From a bacterium (GTDB lineage Bacteria > Bacillota > Clostridia > Lachnospirales > Lachnospiraceae), in the NCBI GenBank assembly GCA_030535455.1, contig JAUNJY010000030.1:1-52532 (forward strand): a DNA stretch of 52,532 nt. Reading direction: 5' to 3'. The notes under the pieces are model-generated. The model was not told the origin of the DNA and searched no databases. It was given only the letters and a program-made list of their open reading frames with translations. Position numbers and translations under genes: made by a program. Every line of letters begins with the position of its first letter. The first letter of the stretch is position 1. Shown here in pieces: positions 33,467-43,146 of this stretch.

Positions 33467-34933
33467 TTACGCTTGTTGTAATTCTTCTAATACTTCTTTG
33501 ATTAATACACGTTCATCCATGTCATGTTTTACACCCTTAATTTCTTGGTATGTTTCGTGACCTTTTCCTGCAAGAACGATGATATCACCTTTCTTTGCAT
33601 GTTCGATACTGTATTTGATTGCATCTTTACGATTTTCGATAGCAATATATTCGCCGTCTGCTTTTTTCACACCAGTAATGATGTCTTCCATAATTTCTTT
33701 TGGTTCTTCAAATCTTGGGTTATCGCTTGTTACGATGGTAAGGTCAGATAACTTAGATGAGATTTCACCCATTTCAAAACGTCTAGAACGAGCACGGTTA
33801 CCACCACAGCCAAATACTGTTACGATTCTTCCCGGATTGTATTCACGGATTGTTGTAAGCAAGCTTTCTAAACTCATTGCATTATGAGCGTAATCGATCA
33901 TTAATGTGAAGTCATTGCTTACCGGAATTAATTCTACACGTCCTTTTACATGGACATTTTTTAATACCTTGCTGATAATCGCATGATCTACGTTGAAGTT
34001 TTGTAAGGTAGAAATAGCAGCTAAGGAATTGTAAACGCTGAACTTACCTGGTACGTCAACTTCAAAATGATCGTTTACTTTGCCGGATACGTCAAAAGCA
34101 ATACCAATTACACCATTTTCATTTACTAAGGAAACATTGTCTGCCTTAATATCTGCTGGCTTATTAAGACCAAATGTGGTTACGTCACAAGTACAGCCTT
34201 CGATCATCTTTTCTGCATGTTCATCATCAATGTTGAAGATACCATGTTTACATTGTTTGAATAATAACTGCTTACAACGTAAATAATCGTCGAAGTCTTT
34301 GTGTTCGTTTGGTCCGATATGATCTGGCTCAAGATTTGTAAATAAGCCGTAATCAAACGTAAATCCAGAAACGCGGTGCAACATAAGTCCTTGAGAAGAA
34401 ACTTCCATAACAACATGAGTACAGCCTGCTTCTACCATTTTAGCGAAGTATTCTTGCACCATGTAGGATTCTGGAGTGGTATTTGCTGCTGGGATATGAG
34501 TCTCCCCAATAATTGTCTCAATTGTTCCAATTAATCCAGTTTTAAATCCAGCGCCTTCTAAGATTGACTTAATCATATAAGTCGTTGTTGTCTTACCTTT
34601 TGTTCCTGTAATACCGATTGTTGTCAATTTTTCAGCTGGATTTCCAAAATAAGCTGCACTGATGCATGCTAATGCAAGTCTGGCATCTTTTACTTTGATT
34701 ACTGTAACGCTGTCGTCAACTTCTACGTCATCTTCTACAACGATTGCAGTCACACCTTTTTCTACTACTTGGTTTACAAATGTATGGCCGTCTACTACCG
34801 CACCTTTGATACAGATAAATAAGCCGTTTTCTGTGGCTTTTCTAGAGTCATAGCTAACTGTGGAGATTTCTTTGTTCGCATCTCCTGTGATGCTTACGAC
34901 TTCAACTTTTTCTATTAATTTATTTAATAACAT
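33467..34933 (-). CDS. murE: UDP-MurNAc-L-Ala-D-Glu:meso-DAP ligase MurE
   Basis: MurE adds the third amino acid to the peptidoglycan precursor in the cytoplasm. Starting at ATG 34933 (AAAGGA 9-10 nt upstream) gives 488 residues. Seen here: the N-terminal UDP-binding part (TVSYDSRKATENGLFICIKG), the ATP loop GITGTKGKTTTT, and the motif SDNPRFEEP, whose DNPR marks meso-diaminopimelate as substrate. This fits the dapF gene 52 nt upstream on the same strand, which makes meso-DAP. The pair is probably an operon supplying cell-wall synthesis. Confidence 0.95.
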   Translation of the reverse strand: MLLNKLIEKVEVVSITGDANKEISTVSYDSRKATENGLFICIKGAVVDGHTFVNQVVEKGVTAIVVEDDVEVDDSVTVIKVKDARLALACISAAYFGNPAEKLTTIGITGTKGKTTTTYMIKSILEGAGFKTGLIGTIETIIGETHIPAANTTPESYMVQEYFAKMVEAGCTHVVMEVSSQGLMLHRVSGFTFDYGLFTNLEPDHIGPNEHKDFDDYLRCKQLLFKQCKHGIFNIDDEHAEKMIEGCTCDVTTFGLNKPADIKADNVSLVNENGVIGIAFDVSGKVNDHFEVDVPGKFSVYNSLAAISTLQNFNVDHAIISKVLKNVHVKGRVELIPVSNDFTLMIDYAHNAMSLESLLTTIREYNPGRIVTVFGCGGNRARSRRFEMGEISSKLSDLTIVTSDNPRFEEPKEIMEDIITGVKKADGEYIAIENRKDAIKYSIEHAKKGDIIVLAGKGHETYQEIKGVKHDMDERVLIKEVLEELQQA

Positions 34934-34985
34934 GATGAACACGTCCTTTCGTCTGTTGCATTTTAAAGCATTCTTAGCAATTATA

Positions 34986-35831
34986 TTATAATTCGCCCTC
35001 AAATACAATAGTTGCTGGTCCTGTCATAAATACGTGTTTTGTCTCTTTATCATAACGGATTGATAAATCGCCACCTAATAAATGAACAGTCACAGAATCG
35101 TTTAAATATCCTCTGCTGATTCCTGCTACTGCACTTGCGCAAGCGCCTGTACCACAAGCAAATGTTTCGCCGGAACCACGTTCCCAGACTCTCATATTGA
35201 TTGTGTCACGATCGATTAATTCGATAAATTCTACATTGACTCCTTCTGGGAAGGCTGGATCTTTTTCAATGACTTTACCAACAGATTCCACGGGAGCTTC
35301 TTTTGTCGATTCAATAAACATAATGGCATGTGGATTACCAACATTTACACTTACTAACTCGATTTCATCGGCACCTGCATTTGTTGCAGGATTAGTTGCT
35401 AATTTATTCAAAGTAATTGGATGGTCCTTTACTGCCTTTACCACAACAGGCTCTTCCACTTTGACTTCTCCCATGTCTACAGTTGCAGAAATCATTTTTC
35501 CGTCTTCTACCTGTAGATCTAAGTACTTTATACCACTTTTTGTCTCAATTGAAAGTTGCGTTTTATCGGTTAATCCCTTGTCATAAACAAATTTTGCTAC
35601 ACAACGGATGCCATTTCCACACATCATGCCCTCAGAACCATCCGCATTATACATTGCCATTCTAAAATCAGCAATATCTGAAGGTTTAATTAAGATCAAG
35701 CCATCGGAACCTACGCCGAAATGACGGTCACTTACCTTAATTGCTAACTCCCCTGGATTTTCGACCTTTTCTTTGAAACAATCTACGTAAACATAATCAT
35801 TTCCACAACCATGCATTTTTGTAAATTTCAT
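34986..35831 (-). CDS. dapF: Diaminopimelate epimerase DapF
   Basis: The 281-residue enzyme turns LL-DAP into meso-DAP for lysine and peptidoglycan. The two catalytic Cys lie in MMCGNGIRC and TFACGTGACAS. The start MKFTKMHGCGNDYVYVD is typical. The ATG at 35831 has GAGGAGG 9 nt upstream. It precedes murE, which uses its product. Confidence 0.96.
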   Translation of the reverse strand: MKFTKMHGCGNDYVYVDCFKEKVENPGELAIKVSDRHFGVGSDGLILIKPSDIADFRMAMYNADGSEGMMCGNGIRCVAKFVYDKGLTDKTQLSIETKSGIKYLDLQVEDGKMISATVDMGEVKVEEPVVVKAVKDHPITLNKLATNPATNAGADEIELVSVNVGNPHAIMFIESTKEAPVESVGKVIEKDPAFPEGVNVEFIELIDRDTINMRVWERGSGETFACGTGACASAVAGISRGYLNDSVTVHLLGGDLSIRYDKETKHVFMTGPATIVFEGEL

Positions 35832-35940
35832 AATAAAACGCCTCCTCTAATTTTTTGTTATTTTCATATTTCTTATAGTATAACCAAGCGCATTCTATTG
35901 CAACCGACTCCGAATAGGTTCACATTTTTTACAAGATAAG

Positions 35941-35974
35941 CAAAAAGAGATAGCACTTTTTGCATGCTATCTCT
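35941..35974 (-). terminator. Terminator of the GH13 gene
   Basis: AGAGATAGCA (35946-35955) pairs with TGCTATCTCT (35965-35974); on the minus strand TTTTTGC follows. It lies just after the GH13 stop at 35990. Confidence 0.85.
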
Positions 35975-35989
35975 AATGATTTGCTCTAT

Positions 35990-37621
35990 TTACTTCAAAA
36001 GGACTATTGCATAAGGTGGTAACGTAATGTTTTCTCCATCCAATGTCACTTCTTCCCCATTTACCGTCAGATACCCTCTTATCTCTTTATATCCCAAATC
36101 TTTCTTGCTTAAAATCACTTGTTTTGTCTCTTTTGACAAGTTATATAAAAGAACAAGTTTGCTGTCATTATATGTCTTAGTGATGGCTGTAATATTCTGA
36201 TCTGTCACACTATCGATTTTTTCTACTGTTCCCCTTGCAATTTCCGGATTCTCATTACGCATACGGATTGCACGTTTAAAGTAGTTATAGATCGACGTAT
36301 CCTCCTGTTTTTGCTTTTCTACGGACTCAAAATGATTTTCCTGTTTTTCCATGGTTGGCGGACCGACGGTCATGCCAGAACCATCCTCATTCCAATACAT
36401 TGGAGCACGCTTATTGGGATCTGCTCCACTTCCTGTCATGCCAATCTCTTCCCCATAATAGGTAAATGTTGTTCCTGACATCATAAGGTTCATGCCTGCT
36501 GCCAGTTTAATCTTCTCTGGAGAAAACGCCAAAAAGCTCGCAGCACGAACTGTGTCATGGTTGGTAAAGAACTCTGCATCAATAGCATCCTTATTGATAC
36601 ACTTGATATTATTTTGAACCCGGATCATATCATCTGCAAATGCAATACCATCAGCCTGCATCAAATCACTTGCGATAGCACCATCAATCTGTGAAAAATC
36701 AAAATTAAACATACTGTCTACACTGCTGTTATAATATTGTATCGTCGTGTAAAAATCCTGCCATGCTTCAGCGACTACATAGGAATTTTTCTTCTTGTTA
36801 TGTACATAATCCGAAATAAATCCAACCATCTCCGTATTTTTATCTGTTCCACCGGAGTAATATTCCTTTACTCCATCCAAACGAAAACCATCCGTTCCAA
36901 GGTCCATCCAGAAATCAATGATATTCTTAATCTCCTCCCGTACTGCCTGGCTGCTTAAGTTTAGATCAGGCATGGCCACATCAAAGTTACATTCATAATA
37001 CCAGTTGCTGTCTCCAATCTGGGCATATCCTCCTTGGTCCGTCTTATACTTAAAATTATAGTACTCCACATACTTACAATCGGATGCATTCAGCTCCTCT
37101 TCCTTCTCTATTGACTTTAAGTAAGATACTGCCTGCTTAAACCAGGGGTGCTCCGATGAGGTATGATTGACTGCCAGGTCGATAATTAGTTTTATGCCTC
37201 GTTTGTGACACTCTTCTACCAATCGCTTAAAGTCGTCAATAGTCCCATAACTTTTATCTATCGAACAATACTCCATGACATCATATTTATGATAAGATGG
37301 CGATGGCATGATTGGCATCAGCCATATTCCGGTAAAGCCAAGACCTGTGTCGGTTTTATCATCTCCATCATTAATATAATCAAGTTTGGAAATCAGCCCA
37401 TTGATATCTCCAATTCCATCTCCGTCACTATCACAATAGGAATACAGGAAAACCTCATAGAAATTGCGATAATTGTCATCCAACATGTTCAGTTCATGAT
37501 TATATTTATAGGATATCTTTTGGGTGGCATCCGTCGAACTGTCCTTTGGGCTACAGCTAAACATGGTCATGGTCAAGCACATACAAAGGAACCCGCTTAC
37601 TGCCTTTTTTACTTTATTCAT
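35990..37621 (-). CDS. GH13 alpha-amylase family lipoprotein
   Basis: Starting at ATG 37621 (AAAGGAG 7 nt upstream) gives 543 residues. A signal peptide ends at Cys23 (MTMFSCSP), so the protein is probably a lipoprotein outside the membrane, although the lipobox is loose. The GH13 regions are complete: DLAVNH, DGFRLDGVKE with nucleophile Asp249, VVAEAW with acid/base Glu285 and FFTNHDT. DSDGDGIGDINGL (64-76) is the calcium loop found in alpha-glucosidase and amylase subfamilies. It hydrolyses alpha-glucans outside the cell; the exact bond preference is unknown. Upstream lies structured element D. Confidence 0.92.
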   Translation of the reverse strand: MNKVKKAVSGFLCMCLTMTMFSCSPKDSSTDATQKISYKYNHELNMLDDNYRNFYEVFLYSYCDSDGDGIGDINGLISKLDYINDGDDKTDTGLGFTGIWLMPIMPSPSYHKYDVMEYCSIDKSYGTIDDFKRLVEECHKRGIKLIIDLAVNHTSSEHPWFKQAVSYLKSIEKEEELNASDCKYVEYYNFKYKTDQGGYAQIGDSNWYYECNFDVAMPDLNLSSQAVREEIKNIIDFWMDLGTDGFRLDGVKEYYSGGTDKNTEMVGFISDYVHNKKKNSYVVAEAWQDFYTTIQYYNSSVDSMFNFDFSQIDGAIASDLMQADGIAFADDMIRVQNNIKCINKDAIDAEFFTNHDTVRAASFLAFSPEKIKLAAGMNLMMSGTTFTYYGEEIGMTGSGADPNKRAPMYWNEDGSGMTVGPPTMEKQENHFESVEKQKQEDTSIYNYFKRAIRMRNENPEIARGTVEKIDSVTDQNITAITKTYNDSKLVLLYNLSKETKQVILSKKDLGYKEIRGYLTVNGEEVTLDGENITLPPYAIVLLK

Positions 37622-37801
37622 ACTCCTTCTCCTTTCCTTAGAGTGCGCATTGCACATGTTTTTTCTATTGTAATTTATCCACTATTCCAATTTTCCAAAG
37701 GGTTTTGTGTCCTTTTTTTGTAAGTACAGTATTTTTTTACGCACAACTTTCCCTTACCGCTTTTGTAAAAGAACTTTTCCAGCCTCTGCTTCTCAGAACA
37801 A

Positions 37802-37907
37802 AGTGTTTTACTTGCAAAACACTCCGCGCTGAACGCAATCACGAAGTGATAAACTCCTTCCGCGTAAGTGCGCATCTTGGCTTTCTGGTTTTTAGAAAGC
37901 CTTTTTT
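37802..37907 (+). ncRNA. Repeated structured element, copy D (candidate RNA)
   Basis: Copy D, in the 406-nt gap 37622-38027. The 5' hairpin is AGTGTTTT/AAAACACT (37802-37823). In the core GCGC (37826-37829) pairs with GCGC (37870-37873), ACGC (37833-37836) with GCGT (37862-37865) and ATCAC (37838-37842) with GTGAT (37846-37850) around GAA. Then ATCTTGGC. Here the tail forms a real terminator: GGCTTTCT (37879-37886) pairs with AGAAAGCC (37894-37901), followed by T6. This fixes the plus strand as the likely RNA strand. Confidence 0.55.
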
Positions 37908-37950
37908 AATTGATAGGAGACTTCTCAAAGAGAAATTTCCTATCAATTAA
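37906..37950. repeat. 13-bp perfect hairpin
   Basis: TTAATTGATAGGA (37906-37918) and TCCTATCAATTAA (37938-37950) lie between the terminator of element D and that of the aminotransferase gene. It may strengthen termination on either strand. Confidence 0.6.
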
Positions 37951-37992
37951 AAAAAACAGGAGGCTATCACTAGTTAAAATGATAACATCCTG
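37951..37992 (-). terminator. Terminator of the aminotransferase operon
   Basis: CAGGAGGCTATCA (37957-37969) pairs with TGATAACATCCTG (37980-37992) with a 3x3 internal loop. Eight Ts follow on the minus strand. Confidence 0.8.
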
Positions 37993-38027
37993 CTCTTTAC
38001 TTCGAAATATCAATAATCTTCGATATA

Positions 38028-39164
38028 TTATGAATTTATGATAAGTAGTTTGAAGGTTTCCTCTAAACTTGCATTTAGCGAAACTCCAAGTTTATGAAAT
38101 ACTCCGTCTAATCCATGAAATACTTCCACCATGTTCTCTGCCTGTGCATTATATCCCATATGTCCAATACGAATGACCTTGCCTGCAAATGCATCAAAGG
38201 AGCCTGCTAGCATAATCTTATAATCTTCTTTCATTGCAGATAAGATCTGCTCTGCCGTAACGCCCTCCGGAATATCGAATACCGTTACTGTATTGGAAAA
38301 CCCACTGTTTTGATGCAGTTTCAGACCAGCCTTCTTAATTGTCTCCCTTGTAGCACTTGCAATACGGGCATGTCTTTCATATACATCTTTTTCTGCCTTG
38401 ATATTTTCAAAGGCTGCGCGTAATCCATAGATATCGCTGATTGGCATTGTATATGGGAACCATTTGTTTTCATAATACCCTTCAAAGGTCGTCAAGTTGG
38501 CATAGAAAGAGGCAATTCTAGTCTTTCGGTCTCTCATGGCTTGTTTTGCATCCTCACTTACAACTACGAATGTCAGCCCTGGAGGTGCTGAAACTGCTTT
38601 TTGAGAACCTCCGCAAAGCAAGTCAATTTGAAACTCGTCCACCTTTACCACTTCTCCAAACATGGCAGAGACACTGTCCACTACCGTCAATATGCCATAT
38701 TTCTTTAGCATCCTGCATATACTCCCAATATCATTTAACATGCCACTTGGCGTATCGCAATGAACCACGGTGGCATATTTGTAGTCATGAGAACTCTTAA
38801 GGTAGTCTTCTAACTTTAAGACGTCAATTTCATTCTCATAATCAAAACTTAGTATATCCGCCTCTCCTCCGTACATCGTAACAAAGTCTGCAAAACCTTT
38901 TCCATATATTCCGTTATCTAATACCAATACTTTATCGCCCTGTTCCGTTAAGGAAGCACATGCAGCTTCTAATCCTAAAATTCCTTCTCCGGAAAGGATC
39001 AACGTTTCATTCTCTGTATAGAGAAGCTCACTGATTAACTCACATGTCTCTTTATAAAACTCAACAAATTCTGTATCTAAATCCGGATTAGTACATTCCA
39101 GACTTCTTGCCATTCGAACATTTTCTGGAACCATGGTTGGTCCCGGTGTCATTATCTTATACAT
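38028..39164 (-). CDS. Class V PLP-dependent aminotransferase (alanine/serine-glyoxylate type)
   Basis: The 378-residue enzyme begins MTPGPTMVPENV, as in alanine-glyoxylate, serine-glyoxylate and 2-aminoethylphosphonate aminotransferases. PLP residues are Asp163 (VVDSVSAMFGE) and Lys189 (GGSQKAVSAPPG). The exact substrate cannot be set. It starts 13 nt after an ECF-transporter S component gene, so the transported compound may be its substrate, product or cofactor precursor. Confidence 0.88.
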   Translation of the reverse strand: MYKIMTPGPTMVPENVRMARSLECTNPDLDTEFVEFYKETCELISELLYTENETLILSGEGILGLEAACASLTEQGDKVLVLDNGIYGKGFADFVTMYGGEADILSFDYENEIDVLKLEDYLKSSHDYKYATVVHCDTPSGMLNDIGSICRMLKKYGILTVVDSVSAMFGEVVKVDEFQIDLLCGGSQKAVSAPPGLTFVVVSEDAKQAMRDRKTRIASFYANLTTFEGYYENKWFPYTMPISDIYGLRAAFENIKAEKDVYERHARIASATRETIKKAGLKLHQNSGFSNTVTVFDIPEGVTAEQILSAMKEDYKIMLAGSFDAFAGKVIRIGHMGYNAQAENMVEVFHGLDGVFHKLGVSLNASLEETFKLLIINS

Positions 39165-39177
39165 TTGTATTTTCTCC

Positions 39178-39723
39178 TTACACTAGCTTTCTTGCTGCCT
39201 TTTCTAACTGTCCGGCCACCAGTAATACTACAACGATTGCCGTTCCAACTTGTATTATATTGCCCGGAATTGAATATACTGGCACAATCCAGTTTCCTGC
39301 AATTATTCCTTCTGCAATATAGTATCCAATAATCTTTATTCCTAATGCCATAAGCATGGCTGTCAAATTCCAGACGAACCCATGTTTTTTCTCTGTCACT
39401 GCTCCTACCACATATCCCATAAGTCCTACGGTAATCAATGTAAATGGTGCCCATAATGTCCAGCCGCTTAGCACATCAAACATGGCCATTCCAATTCCGC
39501 CTGCCAGCGCTCCTGTCTTTCTACCAAACAGAATTGCCCCAATAAACAGCGGGATATTACCAAGATGAATTAATCCCCCATTTCCGCCAAATGGTAGACG
39601 TACATTGACAAATGCAGTAAACACATAGGTAAGTGCAATAAATACTGCTGCAATTACCATTTGCTTGATTTGTTCTGATGAGCTTGTTTTGCTCTGTTTC
39701 TTTGTCGTGTATGTATTATTCAT
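39178..39723 (-). CDS. ECF transporter S component (substrate-binding membrane subunit)
   Basis: The 181-residue protein has about five or six membrane helices. It shows S-component landmarks: VIAAVFIALTYVFTAF at helix 1, GNIPLFIGAILFGRKTGALAGGIGMAMFD and SIPGNIIQVGTAIVV. It would bind a vitamin-like substrate and use a shared EcfAAT module encoded elsewhere. Substrate unknown. ATG 39723 has GGGGAG 10 nt upstream. It is co-transcribed with the class V aminotransferase. Confidence 0.85.
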   Translation of the reverse strand: MNNTYTTKKQSKTSSSEQIKQMVIAAVFIALTYVFTAFVNVRLPFGGNGGLIHLGNIPLFIGAILFGRKTGALAGGIGMAMFDVLSGWTLWAPFTLITVGLMGYVVGAVTEKKHGFVWNLTAMLMALGIKIIGYYIAEGIIAGNWIVPVYSIPGNIIQVGTAIVVVLLVAGQLEKAARKLV

Positions 39724-39755
39724 GTCATTTTTTCTCCCCTCGTGTTTTTTTATTT

Positions 39756-39784
39756 ATGATAACGAGGATGTGACCATTTGTAAA
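39756..39784 (-). promoter_or_regulatory. Predicted promoter of the S component operon
   Basis: On the minus strand TTTACA (39779-39784), 17 nt, TATCAT (39756-39761), about 33 nt before the ATG. No riboswitch fits in so short a leader. Confidence 0.5.
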
Positions 39785-39818
39785 CGACCAGTTTCATCTT
39801 TTTCAAGCATGCCAGAAA

Positions 39819-39851
39819 GGGGAAGTGGCATGTTTTACTCACCACCTCCCC
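39819..39851 (-). terminator. Terminator of the DUF2225 gene
   Basis: GGGGAAGTGG (39819-39828) and CCACCTCCCC (39842-39851) pair with one G-U on the minus strand, directly after the DUF2225 stop. Confidence 0.65.
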
Positions 39852-39857
39852 TTATAT

Positions 39858-40610
39858 TTATTCTTCTTCTCCATGAGTAGATTGAATTACATCTTTTAAA
39901 TCCCTTGCTTTTTCTTTTACCCTCTGAGATGCCGAAGGAGACGATATCACTGAAGAAATCCATCGTCTTGCTTCTTTAATATGCTCCGTCTTATATGCCA
40001 GATCAGCAAGCAGATATGAATAAGTTACTTCGTCCATGCCGCACATTGGGAAGTCTTCTTTAATATACGCTTCCGAAAATCCATGATATGCTTTCGTAAT
40101 ATACGCCTGTTCCTCATTCCATAATTTTGCTTGTTCTTCCTGATTTACAGCTCCTTCTCTAATATAAAGCTCCCGTTCTCCACGATAGAGCCAGGCAATC
40201 TTTAGACATGTATATGCCTGCTCAGAAAGTTTCGCTTCTTTTACCATGGAGCATAGTAAGGCAAACTTATGTCTGCGAATGGACTCCTCATACGTATATG
40301 CTGCTGGTTCCTTTCCGGTCCCTTTAAAATTATTACATACCTTTTCTGTAAGATTTTTCTTTTGCACCGGTAGAATTGGCTCATCAAAAAACTTCTTTAA
40401 CGTTGCATAGCCACAATGTGGACAAAATACTACATCATATTTTAAGGAGTCTATATTATGATATACTGGTCTTAAGTCCTCATCTGTTGACTCCAGTTTA
40501 CACTTCCCTGTCTTTATTGTCTTTGCCTTGATTTCCCTATTACAAATCGGACATTCAAATGTCTTATCGAATATGGCCTCTTTTTCAACTGTGCTTATTA
40601 CTTCAGCCAA
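39858..40610 (-). CDS. DUF2225 zinc-ribbon-like protein
   Basis: The 250-residue protein has two CxxC pairs, CPICNREI and CPHCGYAT, which form a zinc site, and then a helical repeat region (about 110-240) with a TPR-like look. This matches DUF2225 (PF09986), common in Clostridia and of unknown function. The start is TTG 40610 with GGAG 9 nt upstream. Confidence 0.85.
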   Translation of the reverse strand: MAEVISTVEKEAIFDKTFECPICNREIKAKTIKTGKCKLESTDEDLRPVYHNIDSLKYDVVFCPHCGYATLKKFFDEPILPVQKKNLTEKVCNNFKGTGKEPAAYTYEESIRRHKFALLCSMVKEAKLSEQAYTCLKIAWLYRGERELYIREGAVNQEEQAKLWNEEQAYITKAYHGFSEAYIKEDFPMCGMDEVTYSYLLADLAYKTEHIKEARRWISSVISSPSASQRVKEKARDLKDVIQSTHGEEE

Positions 40611-40695
40611 CTATATTCACTCCTTCTCTTTCGTTAAAACCTTTAATGTTTATTGGCTATTATAACATCTTTTCCCTAAATACGACATAGTTCTT

Positions 40696-40724
40696 TTGTA
40701 TCCTTTCAAGGAACATGATAAAAT
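40696..40724 (+). promoter_or_regulatory. Predicted promoter of the ABC exporter operon
   Basis: TTGTAT (40696-40701), 17 nt, TAAAAT (40719-40724), 100 nt upstream of the permease ATG. Confidence 0.5.
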
Positions 40725-40823
40725 ACAACTACTCACTGTAAGAATTTATTTATAATTTCGTCATTACCAAGTAAGAAACACTTCGTAAACTGATAGTATC
40801 AAATGAAAGGAAGGATGAACCTC

Positions 40824-43124
40824 ATGTGGGTAAAAAAATTAAAAAAGAAAAAAATGCAATTTATGGTCCTTGGCATCATCCTATGCCTTGCCTCTTCTAT
40901 TCTTACCACTTGCTTAAGCTTTAGCGATGAAGTGGAACGTTATATTAACAAGCAATATGATGCAAACGAAAATGCCTCCCTTATGGTATATGTCACAAAA
41001 GGAACCACGGCTTACCTTGCAAACCAGCTTACAGCCAATAAGGAGATTGAGCACTATACCACCTATCAATGCTTTGCAGTTGCAACTACTCCGCTAAAAC
41101 ATCATGATACCCTTGTTAAGGATTATATCAATCCGCTAACTGCAATTGTAATTGACGATAAAGATACTTTGCCCTTTCACATTACTTGTGTAAAAGGGGA
41201 TACTGCCTCTGCTTCACCAAAGAAAGGCCAGATATGGGTACAAAACATTGTAGCTGAAAATCATGATATACATACTTTAGATGAATTTACTATTAACACT
41301 ACGAAGTTTTCCGTGAGCTCGTTGGTTAACGACACAAGAAAGCCAGTTTCCATGACCACCGGCTCTTGTATCTTTATTAACAAGGAAGATGTCTCCTATT
41401 ATTCTTCCGATCAGGAACTAGAGCTGCTATGCATCTATTCGGATGCTAAAAGTGAGACCCTTCTCTCTTGGCTAAACGATCAATATACGGATGAGTTCTT
41501 CTCTACTTCCTATGACCAATTAAGCGATATGAAGTTAAAAGCTACGCTTATGACCAGTTTGATTTCCAAATTAGGGGCTGCCTGCGCATTGTTTATGTTT
41601 ATTGCAACCCTGGTGATCATTGTTTTCTTTATCCGAAGTACGATCCTTGCTGAATATAACGCCATCGGCATATATAAATCTGTCGGTTTTTCCACAAGAA
41701 AAATTATCGGCTTTTATGAAAAATCCTACGCTCTTGTAGGTATAACCTTTATTACCATAGGAGCATTTTTAGGGCTTCCTCTCTCCAAGCTGATCGGTAA
41801 CATCATTATGAAATATATTGGCGAGTACCATCTGACTAGCCAGTCCTTGCTGATTGCAGGCAAAGTAATTCTTGCTACCTGTCTCACCCTGATTGCCATC
41901 GTCTTTCTAGCCCTGTTACGGATACGAAAGATTTCTCCTGTTGATGCCATTTCTACCGGAAAGAAATCAACAAAGGCCAAATTAAAGAAATCTCTGATTA
42001 AAAACGCCCACTCTTCTTTCACTATGGCGATCAATGACAGTTTCAAGTATAAAGGCCGTTCCTTGATCATCGTCGTAGTGGTAACGCTTTCCTTCTATAT
42101 TGCAATCCTATTGCTAAACATGTGCCTGTGTTTTGACCGAATGGAAGACAATGCTCCGGGATGGGTCGCAATGCCAAATAGTAACTGCTTTGTTGGGATC
42201 GACGACGACGCAATTAGCGAAGATTTTCTTGCGTATATTAAAGAAAATCCAGATATTAAAAACTATATTACAGGAAATATCACTACCAACGTCAAGGTGG
42301 AAGCAAAGGATCCTCAAGTAAACTTAAAGTATGCAACTGTACTTAATTTTGATACGTATGCATTTGATAAGACCGGAATCTCTTATCTAAATGGGAGACC
42401 ACCAGAAAACAAGCAGGAAGTCGCAATCAATACTGCTTCCTTAAAGAACACTGATTATGCTCTTGGCGACACCATAACCCTGCTTATTAACAAGCAAGAA
42501 TTGGACTTTATGATTACTGGCATCTATGATACCATGATGGCTCCTTCTGTAGCCCTGACTTCGGATGCACTTTCTTTCCTTCCGGAAAAAGACTATCGAA
42601 ATATGGTTGGCGTGCAGTTTACGGATCCTAATAAATCTGCTGCCTTTGGCGAACAGATAAAGGCAGAGTTTCCGGACTATAAAATCATCACCATGTTAGA
42701 CCTAGTAGACAATATCAAGGTATCCGTTATGCAGATCATGATTCCGGTTACGATCATTATCATTGCCATGTTCTTTTCCTTCACCCTGTTAAATATCATC
42801 AACCTGATTCTGATGAACAACAGCGAGCAAAAGACCAGCTTTGGCATCCTTAAGGCTTATGGATTTACGACCGGCTATATCATCCGAAGAAATGTAATCC
42901 GCATCATGCTCCTCAGTTTCTTGGGCTTAGGTATTTCTTTTCTAATAAATGGATTGCTTAACAAACGGCTCTTTCATGGCATTCTTGGAGTAGATGCTTA
43001 TATCACAAATATGCCTGAAACCAGTCTTCTGCTTGTGGGTGGTTTTTTCATCATCCTAGCCTTCAGCATACTGCTTAGCTTACCAATACGTAAGATCGCA
43101 CCAAAAGAATTAATGGAAGAATAA
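40824..43124 (+). CDS. FtsX-like ABC transporter permease
   Basis: Starting at ATG 40824 (GGAAGG 9 nt upstream) gives 766 residues. The layout is one N-terminal helix, a large outer domain, three helices of an FtsX domain (about 245-385), a further helix and outer domain, and a second FtsX domain of three helices at the C-terminus ending RKIAPKELMEE. This double-FtsX form exports lipids, peptides or toxins, or acts in antimicrobial-peptide resistance. The ATPase gene follows 22 nt later. The RKISPVDAIS and RKIAPKELM repeats after each FtsX set are typical. Confidence 0.9.
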   Translation: MWVKKLKKKKMQFMVLGIILCLASSILTTCLSFSDEVERYINKQYDANENASLMVYVTKGTTAYLANQLTANKEIEHYTTYQCFAVATTPLKHHDTLVKDYINPLTAIVIDDKDTLPFHITCVKGDTASASPKKGQIWVQNIVAENHDIHTLDEFTINTTKFSVSSLVNDTRKPVSMTTGSCIFINKEDVSYYSSDQELELLCIYSDAKSETLLSWLNDQYTDEFFSTSYDQLSDMKLKATLMTSLISKLGAACALFMFIATLVIIVFFIRSTILAEYNAIGIYKSVGFSTRKIIGFYEKSYALVGITFITIGAFLGLPLSKLIGNIIMKYIGEYHLTSQSLLIAGKVILATCLTLIAIVFLALLRIRKISPVDAISTGKKSTKAKLKKSLIKNAHSSFTMAINDSFKYKGRSLIIVVVVTLSFYIAILLLNMCLCFDRMEDNAPGWVAMPNSNCFVGIDDDAISEDFLAYIKENPDIKNYITGNITTNVKVEAKDPQVNLKYATVLNFDTYAFDKTGISYLNGRPPENKQEVAINTASLKNTDYALGDTITLLINKQELDFMITGIYDTMMAPSVALTSDALSFLPEKDYRNMVGVQFTDPNKSAAFGEQIKAEFPDYKIITMLDLVDNIKVSVMQIMIPVTIIIIAMFFSFTLLNIINLILMNNSEQKTSFGILKAYGFTTGYIIRRNVIRIMLLSFLGLGISFLINGLLNKRLFHGILGVDAYITNMPETSLLLVGGFFIILAFSILLSLPIRKIAPKELMEE

Positions 43125-43146
43125 TGATAGAAAGAGGGAATTTAGT

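Noticed and set aside
37675-37875. 66-codon minus-strand frame through element D
   Set aside because: It overlaps the conserved RNA stems, whose pairing explains the sequence; other copies do not keep the same protein.
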